From Planctomycetaceae bacterium (GTDB lineage Bacteria > Planctomycetota > Planctomycetia > Planctomycetales > Planctomycetaceae): 33,217 nt of DNA. The notes beneath the pieces were generated by a model, which was not told the origin of the DNA, made no database searches, and saw nothing but the letters and a program-made list of their open reading frames with translations. A program made the position numbers and the translations under genes. This document shows positions 16,518 to 25,638 of this stretch, in pieces. The stretch is from assembly GCA_015485495.1 (NCBI GenBank), contig WFTL01000089.1, forward strand, positions 1 through 33,217, in the 5' to 3' direction. The first letter of the stretch is position 1. Each line of letters begins with the position of its first letter.

Positions 16518-17874
16518 TCTCACGGACTTCCGGATGGCGAGGCAGTGTCACGCGAAACACGGTTCCGCAGTCGGAAGAACGGAAATCCAGACTGCCATTG
16601 TGCTGGCGAACGATTTTGTCGCACAGAGCCAGACCCAGCCCGGTTCCGCTGCTTTTCGTCGTAAAATACGGGTCCAGAACGCGATCCATCTGATCTTCCG
16701 GAATCCCGCAGCCCGTGTCGGCGACTTCGATTTCCACCGTCTGATCGGACGCGGTGGCCGTCACGGTGAGTCGGCCGCCGTCGGGCATGGCATCCATCGC
16801 ATTGACCAGCAGGTTGAGCAAGACCTGTTCCAGTCGCACGCGGTCGGCGGAAACTGTCAGTGGTCCGTCCGGCAGACACACCTCAGCCGTCACGTTCTGC
16901 TGCCCGGCCTGAGGCTGAATGAGGCGGATCTGGCGGCGGATGAGATCCTTCAGGTCGACGGTGTCCCGATTCAGCCGGCCGATGGAAGCAAAGTCGCGGA
17001 ATCCCTCCAGAACACCGCCCACACGAGCCACCTCAGTCCGAATGACGCCCAGCATTCGGTTGATGTCATCCCCGGGATTCGTTTCTTCGAGCTGTTCTTC
17101 CAGCAGCTGGACATGCAGCGACAGAGCCGCCAGGGGATTCTTGATTTCGTGATGCAGCCCGGCTGCCAGCGACCCCAGTCCCATGTACCGTTCCATGCGA
17201 CGCATGCGTTCTTCGGCCAGAACCCGGTCCGTCACGTCGCGCAACTGCAGAACCAGGCCGATTTCCCGGCCCTCATTGTTCGTCAGCGGCTGGCAGTACC
17301 CCCGCAGCGTGCGGCGGCTGCCGCGGAGCACCGTCTGAAAATCCCGGACCGGATCCTCCGATCGGTCCCGTATCCAGTCCTGCCGAAACGTGTCCAGAGG
17401 CAGTTCAGCCGAAAGTTCTGCCAGGGGCCGCCCCACGCATTCTCCGTCCGGTTCCAGAAGCTCCAGCCCCCTCCGATTGATGCTGGTCACCGTGCCGGCG
17501 GAATCTGTCGTGATCACCGCCTGATCCATGCTGCTCAGAATGTCACCCGTCAGAGCCTTGATATCGCGGAGCGATTCCTGAGACGAACGGTAGGCTCTCC
17601 ACAGGAGCACCACGGCGAAGCCCGTCACCACAAGATTCAGCACGACCAGAGCCGTCAGGCGAAACTGCCACCGCAGCTCCCCGGCCAGCTCCTCGGCAGA
17701 ATCCGCAGCTTCCCGGGGCAACTGGCGGATGAGCTGTTCCACGATTTCCTGCTCCCGCAGAAAATCGATCATCACCCAGACCGTCACGCCGAGCGCGGCG
17801 GTACTCAGAATCAGCAGACCGGCGACGGCCGCTCGGTACGTCTGATCGGTTTCGGATGGACGAACGCGAAACAC
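16504..17874 (-). CDS. Membrane sensor histidine kinase, NtrB/AtoS-like
   Basis: From a GTG at 17874 the product is 456 residues: helix at about 15-37, a short extracytoplasmic segment of about 35 residues, helix at 72-91, a PAS domain (about 107-215, MDQAVITTDSAGTVTSINRRG), HisKA with phospho-acceptor H242 in LHHEIKNPLAALS, and HATPase_c boxes (N box LLVNAMDAM, G boxes DTGCGIPED and SSGTGLGLALCDKI). The kinase partners the downstream NtrC-type regulator, whose gene it overlaps. The GTG is preferred because GGGGAC lies just upstream and hydrophobic sequence follows soon; an ATG at 17979 would add 35 Arg/Gly-rich residues. The signal is unknown; the small periplasmic segment argues for membrane or cytoplasmic (PAS) sensing. 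Confidence 0.9.
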   Translation of the reverse strand: MFRVRPSETDQTYRAAVAGLLILSTAALGVTVWVMIDFLREQEIVEQLIRQLPREAADSAEELAGELRWQFRLTALVVLNLVVTGFAVVLLWRAYRSSQESLRDIKALTGDILSSMDQAVITTDSAGTVTSINRRGLELLEPDGECVGRPLAELSAELPLDTFRQDWIRDRSEDPVRDFQTVLRGSRRTLRGYCQPLTNNEGREIGLVLQLRDVTDRVLAEERMRRMERYMGLGSLAAGLHHEIKNPLAALSLHVQLLEEQLEETNPGDDINRMLGVIRTEVARVGGVLEGFRDFASIGRLNRDTVDLKDLIRRQIRLIQPQAGQQNVTAEVCLPDGPLTVSADRVRLEQVLLNLLVNAMDAMPDGGRLTVTATASDQTVEIEVADTGCGIPEDQMDRVLDPYFTTKSSGTGLGLALCDKIVRQHNGSLDFRSSDCGTVFRVTLPRHPEVRENDNE

Positions 17875-18410
17875 AGTGTCCCCGCCAGGGAATTGTTCGG
17901 CCCGGACACCCTGACAGCCCCCCTGCCACGTTGCAGGCAACCGCCTGCTGCCGATCCGGCATGCCGGAAGAAACATCATTGCATGACAGACTCAGGCAAA
18001 CAATCCAGCCGGACTTCGGTATCCCCCTTTCCCACACCATGGTTCCCACGTCACTCCTTCAGAAACCCCGAACCGGTTCTTCATCCGACTGACGTGCTCC
18101 GGAAATTCCCGCCGTCCGTCGCGGTGGGCGGTCGACTCCATCAGATTTCCGACACATTTTCTCCGCCACTCCGATGCGGCAGCCTGCCGACTCCCTCTGC
18201 CTGCACAAACCTGCAGACACTCTGCATTTTTATGCATGATATTCAGCCAGAAGCGGACACTCACGCGTGCCGATCCGGAAGCCGCTTTTCGATCCGCTCC
18301 GTCGGAATCAGCCCCGACCGCTCTGATGTCTGCGGGCACGCCGGGAGATCGTCCGCTTCGATGGGCTCCACGGACGATCGTCCGGTTCAACCTGAAAAAC
18401 GCCCGCGTCC
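17875..18410. other. Gene-free stretch between the CA-like gene and the kinase gene
   Basis: Both flanking genes are on the minus strand, so this should hold the terminator of the carbonic-anhydrase-like gene and a promoter for the kinase. No sigma-54-type or strong housekeeping promoter was recognised and no open frame is convincing. The distance argues that the kinase pair has its own transcript. Confidence 0.4.
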
Positions 18411-20051
18411 CTACGGTTTGCGTGGTGTTCGCCGGGAGCGGCTCTGAACGCCGGTCTGCGACGGACGGCGATCAGCGGACCTGCTTCCTTTGGAAGAACG
18501 CCTTCCTTCCGAAGAACGCTTCGCGGAAGGGCGGCGAGACGAGATGCCGGAACGGCTGGTGTAGGCATTTTCCCGGTCGCGCATGCGATCGGCGGAAAAG
18601 TCGTCCGGTGTCACCACGTCGCACAGATTTTCGGGACAGACGATCAGTCCGTCGTCGGGATTCGGATTCAGCGGGAAAAACTGCTTGTAGGTATCCATGC
18701 CGCGAACACCGTGTGCATAGGAATAGGTGGTCATGACACGGACATTCGATTCGGCCTCGAACACGCTCCGAATCACGGCCATCTTCGTATTCATCCTGGC
18801 CAGCACGGTGGTGAATTCCTGCCAGGTGGCGATGGGAGTGTCCAGTTCGATGTTGATGTGGACGAGCGGATGGCGGGGCAGCCGGCGGCGGTCGGCCACG
18901 CTGTCGATCACATGTCTGGCGACGCGGATGGCCTGACGGTCATTGCCGCTGCCCGGCTTGACCAGCAGCATGTTGTTGTGCTTCGTGGCCGCTTCGAACC
19001 CGTTTCCGTAACCGATCAGCCGTTCGTCGTGGCCCACTCGGTGATCCAGCGCATCCGGATCTTCTTCCAGCAGCAGCAGCTGATGGCTCTGATCCAGGGC
19101 ATAGGCCACGTTCCACGCCATCAGGTACGCCAGAAAACCGGCCAGAGACTTCGGCAGCCTGTCGGCTCGACGAAGTGCTTCTCCGATCGCATCCGCCGCC
19201 GCCCGGCTGACGACAGACCGCAGATCGCCTCCGTCCGAACAGACTCTGTTGAACTGCTTCAGCAGATGAGCTTCCAGCGCGATTTTCACACGGGGACTGG
19301 CCACGGCTTCTGCCGGCGTTCCGGAGAACAGCGCCCGCAGGGTCCGGCCCTGAATCGATTCATGAGCTTCCGGATCATCAATCGGGCTGTCCAGAAACTC
19401 CCGGGAAAACACCTGAGACGGAGCCATCCAGCGATTGCGTGCCATCAGTTCCTCGGCATTGAACAGCTCCTCGCCGCCGGGAAGGTGCAGTTCCATGGCC
19501 CCGGTATCGGTGTTGGTCATGGCCGCCAGGGTGTACAGTCGATCTGCATCGGGAGTGCCGTACAGAGCGTTTTCAACGTCGAGTGCCTGGTCGATCACTC
19601 CCTGCAAAGCCCGGCGATCGGTGTTTTCCTTACGGTCGTGCGGTTTCGCATAGGCGGCACAGGAACCGCTCAGTGTCGATCGGTGCGCAGCCGTGATGAA
19701 CATGGCCGGCCGGCCGGGAGTCCGGCAGGCGGCCCGAATCATCCTCACACGGATAGGAAGCCAGAAATCCGTGTTGTTGGGGTCCACGATGGCCCGGTTG
19801 CCGTCGCTTCTTTGATTATCCACTGTGGTGGGCGGACACCCCTTGTGATCGGTCGTGTTGGTCCGGCCGTCCATGCACTTGCGGAGAACGATTTCCGGCG
19901 CCTCCCGGCGGAACTGGTCGATGGTCGAGGCCATTTCCCGAAGCAGGGCCGCGTTGCTCCGGTTTTCTGCCAGGTACTCCGTGAAATACGCCCTGGCGAA
20001 TTCATCCGCTCCCAGCGTGCCTGCTATGTTCTGAAGCTGTTTGGTCTTCAT
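18411..20051 (-). CDS. CsoSCA-like (beta-class) carbonic anhydrase homologue
   Basis: The 546-residue protein carries a beta-carbonic-anhydrase type C-x-D-x-R motif at C59-M-D61-G-R63, and a second zinc-ligand pair candidate at H123 and C131 (AAHRSTLSGSCAAY). Several further blocks resemble, from memory, the carboxysome shell carbonic anhydrase CsoSCA: SCAAY followed by DRRAL...VIDQALDVENAL (145-163), MTNTDTGAMELHLPG (178-192), and VGHDERLIGYGNGFEAA (339-355), plus a C-terminal half of similar length. The His-Cys spacing is wide, as in CsoSCA and unlike the H-x2-C of ordinary beta enzymes. Residues 499-546 form a Ser/Arg-rich basic tail. No carboxysome gene is nearby; instead dabA is divergent at 20641. 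Start: ATG at 20051 with GGGAAG upstream. Activity is inferred, not shown. Confidence 0.72.
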   Translation of the reverse strand: MKTKQLQNIAGTLGADEFARAYFTEYLAENRSNAALLREMASTIDQFRREAPEIVLRKCMDGRTNTTDHKGCPPTTVDNQRSDGNRAIVDPNNTDFWLPIRVRMIRAACRTPGRPAMFITAAHRSTLSGSCAAYAKPHDRKENTDRRALQGVIDQALDVENALYGTPDADRLYTLAAMTNTDTGAMELHLPGGEELFNAEELMARNRWMAPSQVFSREFLDSPIDDPEAHESIQGRTLRALFSGTPAEAVASPRVKIALEAHLLKQFNRVCSDGGDLRSVVSRAAADAIGEALRRADRLPKSLAGFLAYLMAWNVAYALDQSHQLLLLEEDPDALDHRVGHDERLIGYGNGFEAATKHNNMLLVKPGSGNDRQAIRVARHVIDSVADRRRLPRHPLVHINIELDTPIATWQEFTTVLARMNTKMAVIRSVFEAESNVRVMTTYSYAHGVRGMDTYKQFFPLNPNPDDGLIVCPENLCDVVTPDDFSADRMRDRENAYTSRSGISSRRPSAKRSSEGRRSSKGSRSADRRPSQTGVQSRSRRTPRKP

Positions 20052-20316
20052 GCCTGATCACTTCCCACTGGCCGCATTCCGCACACAGCCTCTGCTTCCC
20101 GCAAACGGTTCCCTTCCGTTCCGAAGGGCCCTGTCCCCGGACCGCCCGGAGGCTCTGAAGCCAGATACAGGAATGGCCGGGCGGTTCTGCTGCTATCGTA
20201 TCTCACGAGACCAGCCGTCGCGGAATCATTTCTCCGAAACAGACCGGAGACCGCACACAGCCGACATCGGAAAATCCTGATGAATCCGCTCCATCGGAGC
20301 ACCGGTCCGCTGTGAC

Positions 20317-20354
20317 TGTGCATAATCCTGCACATCAGGTGCAGTCATCTGCAG
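20317..20354. promoter_or_regulatory. Helically phased TGCA array, candidate enhancer-binding site
   Basis: Four TGCA cores start at 20319, 20329, 20340 and 20350, spaced 10, 11 and 10 bp, so they face the same side of the helix. They form overlapping dyads: TGTGCA-N6-TGCACA (20317-20334) and CTGCAC-N5-GTGCAG (20328-20344). The array is about 136-170 bp upstream of the -24 element of the dabA sigma-54 promoter, the usual distance for an NtrC-type activator site. Binding is inferred. Confidence 0.55.
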
Positions 20355-20487
20355 GCCAGGGAGGAGTCGGATTCGGCTTTCATCGGTCCGGGATCCGTTC
20401 CGAGAAATGATTGGGGCCGGTCGGAAGGCGGACTTTTTGTTTCGCGCCGCCTTGTGCCGGTCCTGGGCAGTGTCCCTGTCACGGCGA

Positions 20488-20503
20488 TGGCACGCCCGTT
20501 GCT
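20488..20503 (+). promoter_or_regulatory. Sigma-54 promoter upstream of dabA
   Basis: TGGCACGCCCGTTGCT matches the sigma-54 consensus TGGCAC-N5-TTGCW with GG at 20489-20490 and GC at 20501-20502, separated by exactly 10 bases. Transcription would start near 20514, leaving a leader of about 127 bases before the dabA ATG. Confidence 0.8.
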
Positions 20504-20640
20504 TCCCGAATCCGCCTGCATCGCCGATCTCAGCAGCGACAGTCTGCCGATCGCCGACTGAAACACACTCACCGTACCGGTTTTCCGGACAGCTTTTCCG
20601 GATGCCCCTGCAGCACACCGGAATCATCCGGCTTTCATGA

Positions 20641-23600
20641 ATGGCGTCGATCTCGCGGCGCAGGATCCCGCCCGTGACAGCAACATCCGTATCGACCGCA
20701 TCAGAAGCCGGCCGGCCCATCGAACCGGCAGGGGCATCTGCGCCCGGCGACGCAGAAGCGATTGAAAGAATCCTGGATGCCGTTCAGCACGCCGCGCACT
20801 TCCTTCCGGCTCAGGGACCGATCGAGGTTTTCGTTCATCACAACACGCTGCATGCGTTCGAGCATCTTCCGTTTCATGAAGCCGTTTCGGCAGCGCAGGA
20901 AATGTTCGGGGCGGAGCCGTACTTCACGGAGAAGCAGTTTCGTGATCTGCTGATGGAAGAACGAATTCTTCCTGAAGACCTGAAGGCGGTGATCGACGAC
21001 GACCTCGGAGAACGCGGTGACGAGATGATCGGTGGGCTGGCATCCCGCCGGAACATCCGGCTGACCATGCTGCAGCACAGCGTTCAGGCGGGATCCGACG
21101 CGGAACTGCGATGGCAGATCGCCGAATCGGACGCGCTGCGTCGTTTCCGTGACGATGTTCCTTATCGCATTCGCGAACAGCTTCTGGACAGAACCCGCGA
21201 ATGGATGAGCAACCCTTCTTCGCTGACGGCCGCTGACGTACGGGACGACATCGGACGCAGGTACGGCTGGAGGCTGGAGCACTGGCGGGAAGATCGCTGG
21301 GAAACCGTGCTTCTTCATGCGCTGTGGCGCATCTGCCTGAGCGGTGTGAGAGAGGTGCTTCAGATCCGCAGCGAAGACACGCCTTCGATCCCCCTGCGGC
21401 CGCGGGACATTCTGCTGCAGGCGACCGGAGACGACCCGGACCGCTATTCCAACACGCTTCTGATCCGCTTCTGCGCCGCCTTCCTCGATCAGGGCTATGC
21501 CGACTGGAACCTTCCGGATCGCGAGCAGGGACTGTTCCGTTCGTTCATTTCCATTTACCGGCATTCCAAAGGGCCGTTCGACCGGTGGATGCGCAATCTG
21601 CGAGCGGAGCTGCGGGCCCTGTGGAAATCGCGGATCACACCGGAACAGTCGATTCTCGACTCGCTCAGACTTCTGGGAGTGGCTCCCGAAGAATTCGACC
21701 GCTTCATTACCGAATCGCTTCTCGCCCTGCGCGGATGGGCCGGAATGGTGTGGCAGATGGAATCATCGGCCGACTGGGCAGCGCGGCCGGCCCCGCCGGG
21801 ATCTCTGCTCGAATTTCTCGCCATCCGTCTCATTCTGGACCATCAGGCCGTTCTTTTCTTCGGCGAAGAGTATCTCGGCTGCAACAGCAGTGCGACGGAA
21901 GTCATCGAACGCGCAAAGAAGCGGATTCGCCCTGCCGCCCATGCCGACAGTGAGCGCCGTGCGTTCGAAATTTTTCAGCTCGCTCAGCTTTCCGGGTGGC
22001 ATCCGCAGCAGCTTCTGACGCTCAGCCGCAGACAGTGGGCGTCACTGGTCCGTGAAGTGGAAACATTTTCCCACCTGGAACGCCGCCGATTGTTTCAGGA
22101 GGCCTATGAACGGCGTTACCGAATTCAGGCTCTGGATGCCTTCGCCATCCATTCGTCCCGCTGCCGAAAACGATCGCACGGATGTCCTGACACAGCGCCG
22201 GTGCCGGAAGCGGATGCTGCCTCGGCCGAGGCGGTTCGGGAAGACGATTCGACCTCGACCGGGTCGGACACTTCGTTTCCGGCCGCTGCTCCGGACGGAT
22301 CCCCGCCCCGCCCCCTGTTCCAGATCGTGTGCTGCATCGACGAACGGGAAGAATCGTTTCGGCGTCACCTGGAAGAAGTCGTTCCGGAATGCGAAACACT
22401 GGGAGCTGCCGGATTTTTTGGCGTGGCGATGAACTACCGGGGCATCGGAGAAGCGCACTTTCGCCCTCTGTGCCCGGTGAATATCCGGCCCGATCACTAT
22501 GTCCGCGAAGACGTCCCGTACCCGCTGAGAGAACTGGAACGGCGGCGGTCGTATGCCAGAAGGCGTGTTGGAGAAGCCACGCTTCTGGTCCATACCCGAA
22601 GCCGCACGTTTTTCGGAGGCATCCTGACGGGGCTGGCCGGATCGCTGGCGATGGTTCCCATGGTCGCTCGGGTTCTCTGGCCGCGGCTGACAGCCAGGAT
22701 CCGTGCGGTCGTCGGTCGGGTGGTTCAGCCGCCGCCGATGACACAGCTGGAAATCGAACGGTACCTGGAACCGCCGGGAGCGGACAACGGTCATACCGGA
22801 TACACGACCGAGGAAATGACGGACATTGTCGAAGGTCTGCTCACAGGGATGGGACTTTCGACCGTGTTTTCGCGCATCGTGGTCATCTGCGGACACGGTT
22901 CTTCGAGCTGGAACAATCCGCATGAAGCCGCTCATGACTGCGGGGCATGCGGCGGTGGACGCGGCGGGCCGAACGCACGGGCATTCGCCCGCATGGCCAA
23001 CGACTGGCGGGTTCGGGCCCGGCTGGCATCCCGCGGTATTTCCATTCCGGACGACACGACGTTTCTGGCCGCTTATCACAACACATGCGACGACAGCATG
23101 ACCTGGTACGACCTGGAACTCCTGCCGGCCTCGCACCGGAACGACTTCGAAAAAATCCGCGGGTTCGTGGATGAAGCACGCATGCTGAGTGCTCATGAAC
23201 GATGCCGCCGTTTCCATTCGGCTTCTCTCAGTCTGACTCCGGCCGAAGCACTGGAACACGTTGAGAATCGTTCGGAGGATCTGTCGCAGACCCGGCCGGA
23301 ATACGGACACGCCACCAACGCTCTGTGCGTGGTCGGACGGCGCGACTGGAGCCGCGGTCTGTTTCTCGATCGCCGCGCGTTCCTCACATCGTACGACCCG
23401 AAACAGGATGACGCCCGCGGGACCGTTCTGGAACGGCTGCTGCAGGCAGTGATTCCGGTGTGTGCAGGTATCAATCTCGAATACTATTTTTCGCTGGTCG
23501 ATCCGGTCCGGTACGGGTGCGGCACAAAACTTCCGCACAACATTTCCGGCCTGCTGGGAGTCATGAACGGCGCTTTCAGCGACCTGCAGCCGGGACTGCC

Positions 23601-23901
23601 CTGGCAGATGGTCGAAATCCACGAAGCCGTTCGTCTGCTGTTCATCATCGAAGCGGCGCCGCAGACCGTTCTGGACATCGTCGATCGCAGCGAAGCGATC
23701 GCCCGTCTGGTTCAGGGAGCATGGGTTCAGGTGGCCGTGATCGATCCTGATACGTCGGAAATCCATCTGTTTCGCGAAGGACGATTCCAGCGATACGAAC
23801 CGACGACCGACCATCTGCCGACCGTGGACAGGTCCGCCCGGTGGTATGCCGGTCACCGTGAACATCTGGGATTCGCAACCGTGTCAGAGGCTCTCAGATG
23901 A
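20641..23901 (+). CDS. dabA: DabA, CO2-hydrating subunit of the DAB inorganic carbon accumulation complex (DUF2309)
   Basis: DabA is a cytoplasmic, membrane-associated, beta-carbonic-anhydrase-like subunit that hydrates CO2 vectorially when coupled to its membrane partner DabB. The 1086-residue protein has the C-x-D-x-R motif at C565-I-D567-E-R569 ([20 protein letters not shown] region) and the other zinc ligands H752 ([12 protein letters not shown]) and C767 ([14 protein letters not shown]); the 15-residue H-to-C gap equals what is known for Halothiobacillus DabA. Other family blocks are [14 protein letters not shown] (65-78), [12 protein letters not shown], and the C-terminal [36 protein letters not shown]-like region. 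Residues about 505-558 are an acidic/Ser-rich linker, longer than usual. Start: ATG at 20641, no clear ribosome-binding site; a GTG at 20674 is possible. It is led by a sigma-54 promoter at 20488. Confidence 0.93.
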   Translation: [1086 protein letters not shown]

Positions 23902-24098
23902 CGACACCGACCGCCACAGCACCGACTGCGATGCAGGACGAACCGACACCGCCCGTTCACCCCTGTCCCGGGGCCCGCGCCGCGGTGACGTGTGCCGGTC
24001 ATTCCGGCAGTTGCGGTTCCGGAATGCGCCGCATCGCCGAACGTCGCGGGCAAACGCACCCTGTCGATTCCTTTCAGGATGAATGTCTGTCCCGATGA
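23898..24098 (+). CDS. Possible small protein coupled to dabA
   Basis: A 66-codon frame starts with ATGA overlapping the dabA stop (23898-23901) and ends 16 bases inside dabB, filling the whole dabA-dabB gap. The product is Pro/Thr-rich at the start ([19 protein letters not shown]) with several Cys residues in the middle, and matches nothing recognised. The ATGA junction and exact fit favour translation, but composition is close to that of random frames in this GC-rich DNA. It may be only a device to couple dabB translation. Confidence 0.3.
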
Positions 24099-25492
24099 TG
24101 ACTCAGCCGGAACTCCTGCACATCCTGGGTGTGGCGACTGTCGCCGCACCGGCATTTCTGCTGCTGGCCCTGGGCGGTCTGTGGCTGGCCGGTATTCCCG
24201 TCCGTGAGCGGACATCAGCTCATCTCACGCATGCGTCCGTGATGACCGGCCTGCTGGCAGCGGCAGGCATTCTGGTTCTGATGCTGACAACCGGTATACG
24301 GAACGTTCCGATTGAACTTGGCAACTGGGTGGAAATCCCGGAGGAACATTTCCATTTCCACCTCAAATTCGCCTTCGACCGACTCAGCGTTCCCTTTGTC
24401 ATCCTGTCCTTCGTGCTGTGCGGCACGGTGGGAGCATTCGCCAATGTGTACCTGCACCGGGAACCGGGATATCGTCGATTCTTCCTGTTCTATGCCGTCT
24501 TTCTCCTGGGGATGACCGTTTCATCGCTGGCCGCGACCATCGAAACGCTGTTTCTCGGCTGGGAGCTGGTCGGAATTTCATCGGCTCTGCTGGTTGCCTT
24601 CTTTCACGACCGAACCGCTCCTGTTCGAAACGGGCAGCGTGTCTGGAGCGTCTATCGGTTCGCCGATGCCGCGTTTCTGATCGCTGCTCTGACGATGCAT
24701 CATCTGACCGGATCCGGAGACTTCGACGGACTCATGGGAACCGGCCCGTGGCCGGACAGCACGGCATCGATCAGTTCCCGGCATGCCCTGTTTGTCGGTC
24801 TTCTTCTGCTGACGGCGGCAGCGGGAAAAAGCGGCATGATCCCGTTTTCCGGATGGCTTCCGCGGGCGATGGAAGGTCCCACTCCATCCAGCGCCATCTT
24901 CTACGGTGCTCTGTCTGTTCATCTGGGAGCCTATCTGCTGCTGCGAGTCAGTCCTGTTCTGGCAGCGTCCGTACCGCTGCAGATCTGCGTGATTCTGATC
25001 GGCGGAATGTCGGCCGTGTTCGGTGCCGTTGCTTCCCGCGTTCAGTCGGACGTCAAGAGCGCTCTGGCATTTGCTTCACTGACTCAGGTCGGCATCATTG
25101 TCGTGGAAATCGGTCTGGGGCTGCATTATGTGCCGCTGATCCACATGATCGGTCACGCCTGCCTGAGGACACTGCAGCTTCTGCGGGCTCCTTCGCTGCT
25201 GCGCGACCATCACACCCTGCAGAACGCCATTGGCGGACTCCATGCGCAGCACAACGGCGGGCCGCTGTCGGACATTCTGAGTCCGCATCAGAGAAACTGG
25301 CTGTACCGATTCGCCCTCGAACGCGGCTACCTCGATGCGTTCCTGGATGAATTCATCGTCCGTCCCTTCACACGTCTTTTCCGATACACCGATTTTCTGG
25401 AACGCCGCTGGACAGAATTCCTCAGCGGAAGCGACTCGCGGCAGTCCGTCTCCGAGGCCTTCTCCGATCAGTCGGTGGACGATCTGGGATGA
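24083..25492 (+). CDS. dabB: DabB, NuoL-like proton-conducting membrane subunit of the DAB complex
   Basis: DabB is the membrane partner that couples ion flow to DabA. The 469-residue protein is a shortened NuoL/MrpA-type antiporter subunit with about 12-13 hydrophobic segments. Channel residues are kept: W160-E161 in [16 protein letters not shown]249 in [26 protein letters not shown] (266-271), K325 in [14 protein letters not shown], and H358 in [17 protein letters not shown], the last block being typical of DabB rather than of complex I. The C-terminus lacks the NuoL lateral helix and ends in a soluble tail. The ATG at 24083 has AGGA just upstream, supporting this start. It follows dabA by 181 bases and precedes a second antiporter-like gene by 146 bases. 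Confidence 0.9.
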   Translation: MSVPMMTQPELLHILGVATVAAPAFLLLALGGLWLAGIPVRERTSAHLTHASVMTGLLAAAGILVLMLTTGIRNVPIELGNWVEIPEEHFHFHLKFAFDRLSVPFVILSFVLCGTVGAFANVYLHREPGYRRFFLFYAVFLLGMTVSSLAATIETLFLGWELVGISSALLVAFFHDRTAPVRNGQRVWSVYRFADAAFLIAALTMHHLTGSGDFDGLMGTGPWPDSTASISSRHALFVGLLLLTAAAGKSGMIPFSGWLPRAMEGPTPSSAIFYGALSVHLGAYLLLRVSPVLAASVPLQICVILIGGMSAVFGAVASRVQSDVKSALAFASLTQVGIIVVEIGLGLHYVPLIHMIGHACLRTLQLLRAPSLLRDHHTLQNAIGGLHAQHNGGPLSDILSPHQRNWLYRFALERGYLDAFLDEFIVRPFTRLFRYTDFLERRWTEFLSGSDSRQSVSEAFSDQSVDDLG

Positions 25493-25638
25493 ACGATACG
25501 GGAATCTCCATCGATGTCTGATACGGCCTCTGTTCGAACAACGTCCGCACGAACACACCGTTTCGTGTGCAGAAGCTCCGGACATCGTGAACACCGCGGA
25601 CCTTCCGCCTTTCGCAATCTTTTTTCGATTTCACTGTC

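Larger units (their letters stand above)
20052..20640. promoter_or_regulatory. Divergent control region between the CA-like gene and dabA
   Basis: This 589-base gap holds no convincing gene. It contains a TGCA array at 20317-20354 and a sigma-54 promoter at 20488-20503, both described separately. No sigma-54 pattern pointing toward the CA-like gene was found by eye, but the TGCA array is about 270 bases from its start and could serve both directions. Confidence 0.6.

Noticed and set aside
20226-20720. 164-codon minus-strand frame across the dabA upstream region
   Set aside because: It runs over the sigma-54 promoter and into dabA, and has no recognisable domain.
22042-23865. Long open frame (607 codons) antisense to dabA
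   Set aside because: It is a shadow caused by codon bias in GC-rich DNA; the sense frame has all DabA motifs. The same applies to long frames antisense to lepA, recG, sulP and the HD gene.
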